Assembly: GCA_903834185.1 (NCBI GenBank)
Contig: CAILHX010000039.1
Location: forward strand, 1 to 64,000
Direction of reading: 5' to 3'
Length of the DNA stretch: 64,000 nt
Source of the DNA: an uncultured Methylophilaceae bacterium
GTDB taxonomy: Bacteria > Pseudomonadota > Gammaproteobacteria > Burkholderiales > Methylophilaceae
This document shows positions 1 to 9,114 of this stretch, piece after piece. The stretch's first letter is position 1. The number at the start of each line of letters is the position of its first letter. Position numbers and translations under genes: made by a program. Under the pieces are notes generated by a model. It made no database searches and was not told the DNA's origin. It saw only the letters and a program-made list of their open reading frames with translations.

Positions 1-306
1 ATTAATATAAATATTATTACTGCATGAATAATGAATGAAATTGCCGGTCATTGCGGGGTTTAATGGGTGATAAACGACTTATGGCGACGCTTTACATAAT
101 TTCTTACTTTTTCATCGAAATCCATAACAAATATTTGCACGTCTTAACATTTCTTAACTGAAATAAAGGGCTTTCTGGCAGGTAATTTGCTCATCTCGTT
201 ATGCAACAAACTGCCGTGCACCTCGTTGCTCCGGCAGGATGGGCAGCCATGCCCGCAGCATTGCACCGCATGGCTATGATTTCAATTTTTAATAAGGAAA
301 ATCGAC
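1..306. other. Leader region without a gene
   Basis: No convincing coding region is seen. The first 180 bases are AT-rich and carry two similar stretches around TTTCTTA(A/C). A small hairpin (GGGCA at 241-245, TGCCC at 250-254) lies in the probable leader of the next gene. A ribosome binding site AAGGA is at 294-298. The region probably holds the promoter of the 307 gene, but I cannot place -35 and -10 boxes with confidence. Confidence 0.5.
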
Positions 307-933
307 ATGAGTATCAGTAGCGTAAGCAACAATAGCTGGATCTCGCAGATCGCGAGTACCGGTCATGCCCGGTCCGGCAACACCAGCCAGACATCCGGCA
401 CTTCCTCGCCCTCTGGTGCAAACATACTGGATGCCATCATCAAAGCGCTGAGTTCCATCGGCGACGGCACCGGCCTGGATGCATTAAACGGCAGCAGCAC
501 TTCCTCCGCATCAAGCACTGCATCGACCACATCGACATCTTCCACAGATTCGACACAAGATCCGGCGCAGGCATTGGTGAGCTTTCTGCAAGCATTGATG
601 GCCGCATTGCATTCGCAAAGCAGTCAGACTGCGGATAACAGCGACCAAAGCAGCACGCTGACGGTGAACGGCAACAAAAAGCCCAATGTCATGGGCGACC
701 TGCAAAGCCTGATCCGGGATCTTGCCGCCAGTTCCGGCACTTCAACCAGTAGCACGTCAGGTACAAGTTCCTCGGATTCCACGCTTACGACCCTGGAGCA
801 GAGTTTCCAGAACCTGATGACGTCATTGGGTGATAGTAGCAGTAATGCGACACTGAGCAACTTCCTGCAATCGTTCGCCTCCAATATGGAAGGTAGTTCG
901 ACCACAGGCAGTTTTTTCAGCAAGCAGGCTTGA
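307..933 (+). CDS. Ser/Thr-rich hypothetical protein
   Basis: A 208-residue protein I do not recognise. It is very rich in Ser and Thr (runs such as STSSASSTASTTSTSST at about 63-80 and around 145-160), which look like flexible linkers. Between them lie three more ordered, hydrophobic helical stretches: about 40-55 (ILDAIIKALSSIG), 85-105 (ALVSFLQALMAALHSQ) and 160-195 (LEQSFQNLMTSLG, LSNFLQSFAS). There is no signal peptide, cysteine or membrane segment. The start has AAGGA 8 bases upstream, and a hairpin follows the stop, so it looks like a single-gene transcript. The Ser-rich composition and the N-terminus MSISSVSNNSW would suit a secreted or surface-associated protein exported without a cleaved signal, but that is only a guess. 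Confidence 0.75.
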   Translation: MSISSVSNNSWISQIASTGHARSGNTSQTSGTSSPSGANILDAIIKALSSIGDGTGLDALNGSSTSSASSTASTTSTSSTDSTQDPAQALVSFLQALMAALHSQSSQTADNSDQSSTLTVNGNKKPNVMGDLQSLIRDLAASSGTSTSSTSGTSSSDSTLTTLEQSFQNLMTSLGDSSSNATLSNFLQSFASNMEGSSTTGSFFSKQA

Positions 934-957
934 AGCAATAGCAACCGCGTTTTATGG

Positions 958-980
958 AATGGCCTCTGTCGGAGGCCATT
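958..980 (+). terminator. Hairpin after the Ser/Thr-rich gene
   Basis: AATGGCCTC (958-966) pairs with GAGGCCATT (972-980) across a five-base loop. It lies 25 bases after the stop codon at 933. Only a short, interrupted T stretch follows, so termination strength is uncertain. Confidence 0.5.
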
Positions 981-1073
981 TCCTGGCCTCCGGCAAAATA
1001 GGCAAGGCACACCTTTCACCTGACGCTGCTGGCAAATCCTTGTCCGTGCAGTCAGGCAGCGTGGCGCTACATT

Positions 1074-1238
1074 CTAGATTCTAAAGTCTACGATGTTTCT
1101 GCGCGGTTGTACCTTCTGTTCCAGCACGTCCTGAAATTGCTCGTCTTTCTTGTCGGAACGGCGAGTGACCTTGACCGGAACCTTCTGCCTGAACTGTTTG
1201 GCGATACCGGTGGTAAACCCGAGTGCTGTGATAGCCAT
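1074..1238 (-). CDS. Small basic hypothetical protein (54 aa)
   Basis: A 54-residue protein beginning MAITALGFTTGIAKQFR. The start at 1238 is chosen because AGGAGAG sits just upstream (bases 1244-1250 region on the complementary strand), a much better site than the longer alternative beginning at 1286. The middle is strongly charged (KVPVKVTRRSDKKDEQFQD) and the end is basic (QPRRNIVDFRI). No cysteines or membrane segment are seen. It stands alone between a leftward-facing terminator hairpin and a rightward methyltransferase gene. I do not recognise the family; the strong ribosome binding site is the main argument that it is real. Confidence 0.6.
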   Translation of the reverse strand: MAITALGFTTGIAKQFRQKVPVKVTRRSDKKDEQFQDVLEQKVQPRRNIVDFRI

Positions 1239-1516
1239 GATGCTCTCCTTTATAGGAATGCGAATGTCACAACCCATTAACGGCACTTTGCAGCTGCACT
1301 TTAGTTTTGATGTGATTTGACCTGTACCTGCATTTGCGATGAAACAGGGCTTTCAGCATGGGTTTTTCGGGGGCACGCATAAGCGCGTTGTTTTTGCGCA
1401 TGAGAGCGAGGCGTGGAATATGAGAGCTGTCGTGATGGTTTATGATGTGGGGCAGCAATACGAAACTTAAAGTGCGGCAGGCGTTCTTAATACCTACAAA
1501 CCACCACAAAACGGCA

Positions 1517-2284
1517 ATGACAGCAGAATTCAAAGATCACTTCAAAACGGTTGCCCGGCAGTATGCCGACAGCCGGCCTACATACCCCAAACAACTATTT
1601 TCATGGCTGGCGGCGCAATGCCATGAGCACGATAGGGCGTGGGATTGCGGCACAGGGAGCGGGCAGGCCGCACGCGATCTGGCGATGCATTTCAACCATG
1701 TCATCGCCACAGATGCCAGCACGTCTCAAATAGAACAAGCCCGGACGCAAGCACAGGCGAACATGGAGTACCGCGTTGCTCCCGCCGAAATGTCGGGTCT
1801 GGAAAGCGCGACCATGGATCTGGTCGTGGTTGCGCAAGCACTGCACTGGTTCGATGTGGATGCATTTCACCGCGAGGCATTGCGCGTACTCAAGCCGCAA
1901 GGCATCATCGCTGAATGGAGTTACGGTCACATCGAGATTGATAATGCCGCGGTTGACGGTCTGATACAGCATTTCTATGCGGATGTGGTCGGGCCTTATT
2001 GGCCTCCGGAACGCGCGCATGTGGAAAACGCCTATCGCAAGTTAGCGTTCCCGTTTGCGCGCATCACTGCACCTACCTTTTCCATGCAGGTGCTATGGAA
2101 TCTTGAACAGCTCGCAGGCTACTTGCGAAGCTGGTCGGCAACGGCGCAGTACATCAAGACCCACGGCACGGATCCGGTGGAAGCGTTGCAACAGGAGATG
2201 CTTGAATACTGGGGTGATGCCGAAGCAGTCTACGCCATCTCATGGCCGCTGGCTTTGCGCGTGGGCAGCAAGCAGCACGTATAG
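1517..2284 (+). CDS. Class I SAM-dependent methyltransferase
   Basis: A 255-residue methyltransferase of the Methyltransf_11 type, predicted cytoplasmic. The SAM-binding motif I is AWDCGTGSGQAA near residue 41, followed by the acidic end of strand 2 (VIATDAS) and motif V with VVVAQALHWFD, an arrangement typical of the family whose members start with FKDHF..A..Y...RP.YP, as this one does. That start pattern is why I begin at 1517 and not at the in-frame ATG at 1442; there is no strong ribosome binding site at either. The C-terminus with PLALRVG is the usual end, so the protein is complete. The methyl acceptor is unknown. It converges on the antiporter gene, with only three bases between the two stop codons. 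Confidence 0.85.
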   Translation: MTAEFKDHFKTVARQYADSRPTYPKQLFSWLAAQCHEHDRAWDCGTGSGQAARDLAMHFNHVIATDASTSQIEQARTQAQANMEYRVAPAEMSGLESATMDLVVVAQALHWFDVDAFHREALRVLKPQGIIAEWSYGHIEIDNAAVDGLIQHFYADVVGPYWPPERAHVENAYRKLAFPFARITAPTFSMQVLWNLEQLAGYLRSWSATAQYIKTHGTDPVEALQQEMLEYWGDAEAVYAISWPLALRVGSKQHV

Positions 2285-2287
2285 TGG

Positions 2288-3994
2288 CTATCTGCGCTCA
2301 TCGAGCTGCAGTTTTTGCAATAGATGGTGGGTCATATTGAGTGCCAGCTCATGTTCACCCATGAATACCATGTTCACATTCTCCTTGCGGAACAGCGCCG
2401 CTTCTTCCTCGCTGTGGGTGCGCGCCAGGATCACCACATCTGGGTTGAGCAGGCGCGCGGTCTCTATCATCTTCAGTGCCTTCAGCGTGTCGGGAATTGC
2501 AATCACCAGCACTCTGGCACGCACGATATGCGCCTGTATCAACACCACCGGGTCGGCACTGTCTCCTGCCACTGCATGCAGGCCGGTCTTGCGCAGTTTT
2601 TCCACCATCTCGCGGTTCTGCTCCGCCACCACGAAATGCAGTTTTTTCTCGGTAAGCGTCTGCCCGATGCGGCTGCCTACGCGGCCGTATCCCACAATGA
2701 TGATATGGTCGGTGACGTAGCTGGATGACACCGACATCGGCAGTTCTGCCAACGGGTCTACCGATTGTTCCAGCTTGCGTGCGAGGCTGGAGCGCGACCT
2801 GATCCAGTGCTCTGCGGGTTTTATGGTCTTGAACACGAACTGGTTGAGCGAGATGGAGATGATGGCACCTGCCAGCACCAGGCTTTGTCCTTCATGCGGC
2901 AGCAAGCCAAGCTGCATGCCCAGCCCGGTTAATATGAACGAGAACTCTCCGATCTGCGCCAGCCCGGCCGACACCGTGAGCGCGGTATTCAGCGGGTAGC
3001 GGAAAGCGAGTACCAGCACGAACGAAACCAGCGATTTGCCGAAGATGATGATGGCGACCACGGCGAGTACTCTTAACGGCGAATGTATCAGTATGGTCGG
3101 GTCGAACAACATGCCCACCGAAACGAAGAACAATACCGAGAATGCGTCCCTGAGCGGCAGTGACTCTTGCGCTGCACGATGGCTGAGATGCGATTCGCGC
3201 ATCAGCATGCCGGCGAAGAAAGCGCCCAGTGCGAATGACACCCCGAATAACCTGGCCGAACCGTAAGCGATACCAACCGCTGCGGCGATGACGCTCAGAC
3301 TGAACAGCTCACGCGAGCCGGTTTCGGCGACATAGCCGAGCAGCCAGGGGAATGCGCGGCGGCCTACGATCAGCATGAAGGCGACGAATACCGAGATCTT
3401 CATCAGGGCGATGGAGAGCGACCACCACAGCGAATGCGACGCACCCATCATGTCGTTGGCCGGATGGCCGCCCAGCCATTCGGAAAGCGGCGGCAGCAGC
3501 ACCAGCACCAGCACCATCGCCAGGTCTTCGACGATCAGCCAGCCGACCGCGATCTGGCCGTTCATGGTGCGCAAGGTACCGCGCTGTTCCAGCGCCTTGA
3601 TCAGTACCACGGTACTGGCGACGGCAAGGGACAGGCCGAATACCAGGCTGGCTCCCAGACCCCAGCCCCAGAAACCAGCAAGCGCGGCACCCATGGCGGT
3701 CGCCACTACCATGCGCACGATAGAGCCGGGCACCGCGATGCGTTTGACCTCGAGCAGATCTTCCAGCGAAAAATGCAGACCGACGCCGAACATCAGCAGG
3801 ATCACGCCTATCTCTGCCAGCTCCGCCGACAAACCGAGATCAGCGACAAAACCCGGCGTCCCCGGGCCGATGATCATGCCCGCAAACAGGTAGCCAACCA
3901 GCGCCGGTAATTTGAGCTTGTTGGCGATCAACCCCATGATAAGGGCGATACCGAAACTGGCGGCAACTGTCGTAATCAGGCTGACGCTATGCAT
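2288..3994 (-). CDS. ybaL: YbaL-type monovalent cation:proton antiporter (CPA2)
   Basis: A 568-residue inner-membrane transporter of the CPA2/Kef family. Residues 1-390 form about 12 membrane segments beginning with AASFGIALIMGLIANKLK and containing the conserved GYLFAGMIIGPGTPGF and GVGLHFSLEDL motifs. A cytoplasmic RCK/TrkA-N Rossmann domain follows (about 420-540) with the nucleotide-binding motif IIVGYGRVGSRIG. Size and order match E. coli YbaL (about 560 residues). The family exchanges K+ or Na+ for H+, usually under control of NAD(H) bound to the C-terminal domain. Nothing else in the neighbourhood is clearly cotranscribed. The assignment to YbaL rather than KefB/KefC rests on the start and the linker between the two domains. 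Confidence 0.88.
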   Translation of the reverse strand: MHSVSLITTVAASFGIALIMGLIANKLKLPALVGYLFAGMIIGPGTPGFVADLGLSAELAEIGVILLMFGVGLHFSLEDLLEVKRIAVPGSIVRMVVATAMGAALAGFWGWGLGASLVFGLSLAVASTVVLIKALEQRGTLRTMNGQIAVGWLIVEDLAMVLVLVLLPPLSEWLGGHPANDMMGASHSLWWSLSIALMKISVFVAFMLIVGRRAFPWLLGYVAETGSRELFSLSVIAAAVGIAYGSARLFGVSFALGAFFAGMLMRESHLSHRAAQESLPLRDAFSVLFFVSVGMLFDPTILIHSPLRVLAVVAIIIFGKSLVSFVLVLAFRYPLNTALTVSAGLAQIGEFSFILTGLGMQLGLLPHEGQSLVLAGAIISISLNQFVFKTIKPAEHWIRSRSSLARKLEQSVDPLAELPMSVSSSYVTDHIIIVGYGRVGSRIGQTLTEKKLHFVVAEQNREMVEKLRKTGLHAVAGDSADPVVLIQAHIVRARVLVIAIPDTLKALKMIETARLLNPDVVILARTHSEEEAALFRKENVNMVFMGEHELALNMTHHLLQKLQLDERR

Positions 3995-4119
3995 ATTCTA
4001 TTCTGGCACCTATGGGTTTTCGGGCAGGTTTTACCCGAACCCTGATTATAAGCGATGTACTGCCCTGGCTGGAATTGCCGCAGAGGTAAATAACCGCTTG
4101 ACCGGCAGATCCCTGATGT

Positions 4120-6435
4120 TCAGGCAAGCAGAGGTTGCGCAGTGGGTTTTTGCTGATTCAATAATGCTTCGAACTTTTCCGCAGGAACTGGCTGGGAGTA
4201 AAGGAAGCCCTGGCCGTAGTCGCACCCGGCCATCACCAGCAGATCGCGTTGTTGTATGGTCTCTACGCCTTCGGCGATGACTTTCATTCCCAGCTTGTGC
4301 GCCATCACGATGATGGCTTCGCACAGTGCCATATTGCTGGAACCGGGAGCCAGATTGCGCACGAATGACTGGTCTATCTTCAGGTAGTCGATATCGAATT
4401 TGTTGAGATAAGACAGTGACGAGTAGCCGGTGCCGAAATCATCCAGCGATACCTGTATCCCGGCCTCGTGGAACTCCTGCAAACGGTTGGTGACGATGCT
4501 GCCGGTGCTGAGCAGCAGTCCCTCGGTGATTTCCACCACAATGCTTTGCCCCGGCAAAGCCAGTGTGTCCAGATGCATGGTCCATGAGGGACGTTTGTCG
4601 GTCTTGCTATGGAACTGCACCGGAGATTTATTGACGCTTATCTGGAACCCGGCATGGTGCGTTTTCCGCCATACTCCGACCTGCTCGATTGCCTGCTGGA
4701 ACACCCATTCGCCGATGTCAATGATGAGCCCGGTCTCTTCGGCAAGCGAGATGAAATCCACCGGCCCGATCAAGCCGCGCTCAGGGTGTTCCCAGCGTAT
4801 CAGTGCTTCAGCCTTGTGAATCTCGTTCGTGTGCAAGTCAACGATGGGCTGGTAATACACGCGGAATTGCTTCTTTGCCAATGCCTTGCGCAGATCTTTC
4901 AGCAAGAGCAATTTCGACTGCGCCGCCTGCTGCATGGATTGCGTAAAATAATGATACCCGTTACGCCCCTTGTTCTTGGCAGCGTACATCGCCTGATCGG
5001 CATTTTTCAGCAGCGCATCCACGGTGGTGGCATCTTCCGGATAAAGCGTGATGCCGATGCTGACCGTGACATAAGCGGTCTCGTTGGTTAACTGGAAAGG
5101 CGCAGCGATCTTTTTCAGAATATCCTGAGTCACGCGGTCAATATTGGAGGCATCGTCCAGTTCGCCGAGGATGATGGTGAATTCATCACCGCCCAGCCGC
5201 GATACCGTATCGCTTTCGCGTACGCAACTGGTGAGGCGTTGCGCGGCCTCCTTGAGCAGTGCGTCTCCGCTGTCGTGCCCCAGCGTATCATTGACCTCCT
5301 TGAAATGGTCGAGGTCGAGGAACAGCAGCGCCATAGGTAGATTGGCGCGATGTGATTTCTTGATCTCCTGTTCCAGCCGGTCATGGAACATCTGGCGGTT
5401 GGGTAGTCCGGTCAGCGAGTCATAGTTGGCCTGATGCCAGATCAGCTCCTCGGTCTTTTTCAATTCGGTGACATCGGAAAACAGGGAGATACGGCGGTAT
5501 ACCGAACCATCTTCGTTGAATATGGTATTGATGGTGAGCCAGGCCGGATACAACTCGCCGTTCTTGCGCTTGTCCCATATCTCTCCCTGCCAGTAACCTT
5601 CAGCGTAGATCTCCTCCCACATGGCTTGGTAAAACGCCGGATCATGGTGACCGGAGCTCAATATGACGGAACTCCTGCCTATGACTTCCTCCGGCGCGTA
5701 ACCGGTGACCTTGGAAAAAGCAGGATTGACGGTGAGAATGATGCCATCGGCATCGGTGACGGACATCGCCTCGCTGCTTGCCTCATACACGGAAGCCGCC
5801 AGACGCAACAACTCAACGCCGGCTTTGCGCGATGTTTCGCGGTCGAAGTTATCCAGCGCGAAGGAGATATCCTTGGACATCTCTTCCAGTAACGAAACGG
5901 CTTCCCTGTCGAAGGCGTTCAGTTCCTCGTGGTAGACATTGAGAACTGCATACGGTTTGCCGTTGCGCGGGATCGGAAAGGCTGCGATCGAGTTCCAGCC
6001 GCAATCCTTGCCGTGTTCCCGCCAGGGCAGGGTCATGGGGTCCTGCAGATAGTTGCTGACAATAACGGTACGATTCTCCCGTAGCGCCGTGCCGCAGGCA
6101 CCGCCACCTTCCGCTACATCCGCGCGTGAGGAGATCACGATACCGTTCAGGTAATCCAGCCTGCTGCCGTAACTCGCGGTCGGCACCATGAGTCCGCTGT
6201 CCTCATCCAGCAGGGCGACAAAGGCCAAACGCATGCCGCCGAAATCGACAGCGCAGCGGCATACCAGCGGAAACAACTCTGACTCCTGCCCCATGCGCAC
6301 GATGGCCTGATTGATCTCGCTCAGGGCCTGGTATAACTTGGTCAGCCTGTGCTCGCGGCTTTCTGCCCGCTTGCGCATTGTGATGTCGTAGCTCACGGCG
6401 AGCATTGAGGTGACCTGATTATTATCATCGAACAA
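4120..6435 (-). CDS. C-terminal part of frameshifted sensor: GAF-PAS-GGDEF-EAL
   Basis: Downstream part of a huge c-di-GMP sensor whose N-terminal part is encoded at 6425-7843 in another frame. From the junction the order is: end of a PAS domain (LFDDNNQVTSMLAVSYDIT), a GAF domain (LSEINQAIVRMGQ to SFALDNF), a second PAS (VYEASSEAMSVTDADG), a GGDEF domain with intact RLGGDEF and an upstream inhibitory I-site RESD, and an EAL domain with EALIRWEH and DDFGTGYSSLSYL. Both catalytic signatures look intact, so the protein could make or degrade c-di-GMP. The reading frame stays open upstream to 6609, but residues encoded beyond 6435 are out-of-frame noise. Alone this fragment has no membrane anchor. 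Confidence 0.8.
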   Translation of the reverse strand: MFDDNNQVTSMLAVSYDITMRKRAESREHRLTKLYQALSEINQAIVRMGQESELFPLVCRCAVDFGGMRLAFVALLDEDSGLMVPTASYGSRLDYLNGIVISSRADVAEGGGACGTALRENRTVIVSNYLQDPMTLPWREHGKDCGWNSIAAFPIPRNGKPYAVLNVYHEELNAFDREAVSLLEEMSKDISFALDNFDRETSRKAGVELLRLAASVYEASSEAMSVTDADGIILTVNPAFSKVTGYAPEEVIGRSSVILSSGHHDPAFYQAMWEEIYAEGYWQGEIWDKRKNGELYPAWLTINTIFNEDGSVYRRISLFSDVTELKKTEELIWHQANYDSLTGLPNRQMFHDRLEQEIKKSHRANLPMALLFLDLDHFKEVNDTLGHDSGDALLKEAAQRLTSCVRESDTVSRLGGDEFTIILGELDDASNIDRVTQDILKKIAAPFQLTNETAYVTVSIGITLYPEDATTVDALLKNADQAMYAAKNKGRNGYHYFTQSMQQAAQSKLLLLKDLRKALAKKQFRVYYQPIVDLHTNEIHKAEALIRWEHPERGLIGPVDFISLAEETGLIIDIGEWVFQQAIEQVGVWRKTHHAGFQISVNKSPVQFHSKTDKRPSWTMHLDTLALPGQSIVVEITEGLLLSTGSIVTNRLQEFHEAGIQVSLDDFGTGYSSLSYLNKFDIDYLKIDQSFVRNLAPGSSNMALCEAIIVMAHKLGMKVIAEGVETIQQRDLLVMAGCDYGQGFLYSQPVPAEKFEALLNQQKPTAQPLLA

Positions 6436-7843
6436 GTGGTGTAGCCTGAGTATCCAGCCAGCGCATGGTGCCGTTGCTACCCCTGATCTGATATTCCATC
6501 CGACCGGTATCACCCGTGCATATGTTTTGGTGCATTGCGGCATAAGCATCGCGGAACTCAGGCAGGAGGTAGTGCAACAGGCCGTTCTGCTGTACTTCCT
6601 CAATACCACCGGCCTCCAGCATCAGCAGGCCTGCACGATTCATCTGCAACAGCTTGCCGTCTTTGGCAACCACTTTCACGCAGGCGGGCTCGCTCTCGAG
6701 AATGGTACTCAGGAACTTCTTTTGTGCACTTAGCTGATCCAGCATATTGCGCAGGTCGCCCCGCATCTTGAGTATGTATGCCATGATGGTGCCGTCTTTG
6801 GCAGATTGCCGATCTTCTGCCAGCATGCCGGAAGAGATGCTCTGTACCAGATTGACCACTTTGGCAGGGTCGTCCCCCAGAGGCTTGAGTACGAAGTGGC
6901 GTAGCATGAGCAGCATCATGGTCACCAGCAACAAGCCAAGACCGGCGAACAGGGCGCTACTGGTGGCTATTCCGGCAAGGCTGTTTGCCACCGCTTCACT
7001 CCTGCGGTAGGCAACGATGACCTTGAACCCCCAATGCGGAATATCCTGTCGCACCAGAGTCCAGCGACCATCGGTTGATTGCAATACCTTCATGACCTTG
7101 TCGGGCATGATGTTATCGGGCAGAACGTTCTCCGATACAAAACGAATCTTGCCGTTGGTGTCCAGCACCACCGCAAAGCCTGATTGCAATATATGCGTTT
7201 GTTCTACTGCCTCGCGCAGCACGCCGATATCCACTTTGTACCCAACATACCAGGCACCGATGACTTTTCCGTGTGCATCGAACATCGGCTGGTAGTCGGT
7301 AAAGTAGGGCGAGCCCAGAATATCCACAACCCCCTGGAATGCCTTGCCGCTGCGAAGATATGGGATCGCCCTGCCATTGGGGTCGAGCAGGGTGCCGACG
7401 GCGCGCGTACCCATGTTATCAATTTGCACGTTGGTGGAAATGCGCACGAAGTCGTTACCGTCTTTGACAAACAGGGTGGCGGTTCCGCCCATCACTGCGG
7501 TCACCTTGTCCACCATCTCGTAGTTGCCGGTCATGGCTTGCGTGCCCAGCACCAGATTCGGCACGGTCTTGCCGTTAATGACGGTTTTGCCTTGAATATC
7601 GGCTGTGCCCAACTGCTTGCCGAACGTGTCTTTCAGCAAACGCATTGATGCCTTTGCCTCATCCTCCATCAAGGCATCGCTCACGCTGAACAGGCGACTC
7701 AGTGATTGCGCATGACTGGTGGCATCAACTTCGATGCCGTGCATTTTATTGGTGAATTCGCAGTAGGCAAGAAACAGCATGCCGAACATGCCGACGATGG
7801 CGATCGGAAACAGAAAACGCTTTTGAATGGAAGACAATGTCAT
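6425..7843 (-). CDS. N-terminal part of frameshifted sensor: Cache-PAS
   Basis: A 472-residue reading frame that is the sensory half of the gene continued at 4120-6435. It starts with a membrane segment (FLFPIAIVGMFGMLFLAYC), then a periplasmic Cache-type sensor of the Cache_3/Cache_2 class (about 40-290; PYFTDYQPMFDAHGKVIGAWYVGYKVD is inside), a second membrane segment (about 300-320), a HAMP-like helical linker, and most of a PAS domain (ILESEPACVKVVAKDG to MRWLDTQATPL). It then stops at VR. Removing one T from the CTTG in the coding strand (plus strand 6433-6436) restores PLFDDNNQ and joins the two frames into one protein of about 1,230 residues. Confidence 0.8.
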   Translation of the reverse strand: MTLSSIQKRFLFPIAIVGMFGMLFLAYCEFTNKMHGIEVDATSHAQSLSRLFSVSDALMEDEAKASMRLLKDTFGKQLGTADIQGKTVINGKTVPNLVLGTQAMTGNYEMVDKVTAVMGGTATLFVKDGNDFVRISTNVQIDNMGTRAVGTLLDPNGRAIPYLRSGKAFQGVVDILGSPYFTDYQPMFDAHGKVIGAWYVGYKVDIGVLREAVEQTHILQSGFAVVLDTNGKIRFVSENVLPDNIMPDKVMKVLQSTDGRWTLVRQDIPHWGFKVIVAYRRSEAVANSLAGIATSSALFAGLGLLLVTMMLLMLRHFVLKPLGDDPAKVVNLVQSISSGMLAEDRQSAKDGTIMAYILKMRGDLRNMLDQLSAQKKFLSTILESEPACVKVVAKDGKLLQMNRAGLLMLEAGGIEEVQQNGLLHYLLPEFRDAYAAMHQNICTGDTGRMEYQIRGSNGTMRWLDTQATPLVR

Positions 7844-7864
7844 GAACCCGCAAGGGTAAGGCTA

Positions 7865-8002
7865 TTACAGCCAATTCCCGTAGCTCATTGCATGTGCGGG
7901 TTTGGTCTTGTCCAGCGCAGCCTTGATTAGAAGTCCGGTCGAGAACACAAATTTCTGCCCTGTCTCATGGCGGATAATGCTGGTATTACGTGAGCTCATC
8001 AT
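7865..8002 (-). CDS. Small hypothetical protein (45 aa)
   Basis: A 45-residue protein starting MMSSRNTSIIRHETGQKFVF and ending AMSYGNWL. It is preceded by AAGGAGA at the right distance from the double ATG (7997-8002), and lies 21 bases upstream of the Cache sensor gene on the same strand, so the two may be cotranscribed. It has no cysteine, membrane segment or recognisable motif. The strong ribosome binding site and the position support a real gene; the function is unknown. Confidence 0.55.
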   Translation of the reverse strand: MMSSRNTSIIRHETGQKFVFSTGLLIKAALDKTKPAHAMSYGNWL

Positions 8003-8200
8003 GGCGAATCTCCTTTTCATCGCAGTACTGCGAGAATAAAGAACTGCCTTTATATTAGTTGTGACTGCCTATTGATATTACTCGCGTAAATTCCACTTTT
8101 CAACACTTAGTTTGCAGCTGCAACCACCTTTTTTTGCCGCCGCCGGTCGCCACAAAATTGCCATGCATCGGAGATGCGCCGATTGACCTGAAGCCCTGAT

Positions 8201-9028
8201 TTACACCCCGCGCAACAGCTCGTTGATGCCGATCTTGCCCAAGGTCTTGGCGTCCACTTTCTTCACGATCACTGCGCAGTACAAGCTATAACTGCCGTCT
8301 TTGGAGGGCAGGTTGCCGCTGACCACGACCGAGCCGGAAGGGATGCGGCCGTAGGTGACCGTGCCGGTCTCGCGGTCGAATATCTTTGTGGATTGGCCGA
8401 TGTACACGCCCATGGAGATTACGCTGTTGTCTTCAACCACCACGCCTTCCACCACTTCCGAACGTGCGCCGATGAAGCAGTTGTCGCCAATGATGGTGGG
8501 GCCTGCCTGCACCGGTTCCAGTACGCCGCCTATGCCCACGCCGCCGGAGAGATGCACGTTCTTGCCGATCTGCGCGCAGGAGCCTACCGTTGCCCAGGTA
8601 TCCACCATGCTATTCTCATCCACATAAGCACCGATATTGACGTAGGAGGGCATCAGCACCACGTTCCTGGCGATGAATGAACCGCGGCGCACCATGGCAT
8701 TCGGTACCACGCGGAAGCCGCCGGCCTTGAAGTCTTCGGCAGTGTAATTGGCGAATTTGGACGGCACCTTGTCGTAGTATTTGGTGCAGCCGCCATCCAT
8801 GCGTACATTGTCTTCCAGACGGAAAGACAGCAGCACGGCCTTCTTGATCCACTGATGCGTCTCCCATTCCTGACTGTCGCCGATGCGGCTGGCAACGCGC
8901 AAACGACCTGCATTCAACTCTTCCAGCACGGTAAACACGGCATCTTTGGTTTTTTTGTCGGCATTGGCGGGGCTGATGTCGGCGCGACGCTCGAAAGCGC
9001 CTTCGATGATTTGTTGCAGTTCGTTCAT
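8201..9028 (-). CDS. dapD: Tetrahydrodipicolinate N-succinyltransferase
   Basis: 275 residues, the usual length for DapD (E. coli 274). It transfers succinyl from succinyl-CoA to tetrahydrodipicolinate in the succinylase branch of lysine and diaminopimelate synthesis, in the cytoplasm. The N-terminal helical domain ([17 protein letters not shown]) is followed by a left-handed beta-helix of hexapeptide repeats (about 100-235: [51 protein letters not shown]) and the C-terminal [12 protein letters not shown] segment. The partner enzyme dapE is at 22,079-23,206, not in the same operon. The short gap upstream (9029-9114) carries two copies of AGCCGCTATTTT 20 bp apart. Confidence 0.96.
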   Translation of the reverse strand: MNELQQIIEGAFERRADISPANADKKTKDAVFTVLEELNAGRLRVASRIGDSQEWETHQWIKKAVLLSFRLEDNVRMDGGCTKYYDKVPSKFANYTAEDFKAGGFRVVPNAMVRRGSFIARNVVLMPSYVNIGAYVDENSMVDTWATVGSCAQIGKNVHLSGGVGIGGVLEPVQAGPTIIGDNCFIGARSEVVEGVVVEDNSVISMGVYIGQSTKIFDRETGTVTYGRIPSGSVVVSGNLPSKDGSYSLYCAVIVKKVDAKTLGKIGINELLRGV

Positions 9029-9054
9029 TTGGCGAGTCCGGGAGTAGAAAATAA

Positions 9055-9086
9055 AGCCGCTATTTTACTTGAATAGCCGCTATTTT
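9055..9086. repeat. Two 12-bp direct repeats upstream of dapD
   Basis: AGCCGCTATTTT occurs at 9055-9066 and again at 9075-9086, a 20-bp spacing, in the short gap between the dapD start and the protease stop codon. The near two-turn spacing would allow two protein molecules on one DNA face, so it may be an operator, but no regulator can be named. Confidence 0.4.
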
Positions 9087-9114
9087 TTAAAATGCATTTG
9101 GCGACAGGAGTATG

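Noticed and set aside
1442-1516. Upstream ATG as the start of the methyltransferase
   Set aside because: The added 25 residues do not fit the family start and have no better ribosome binding site.
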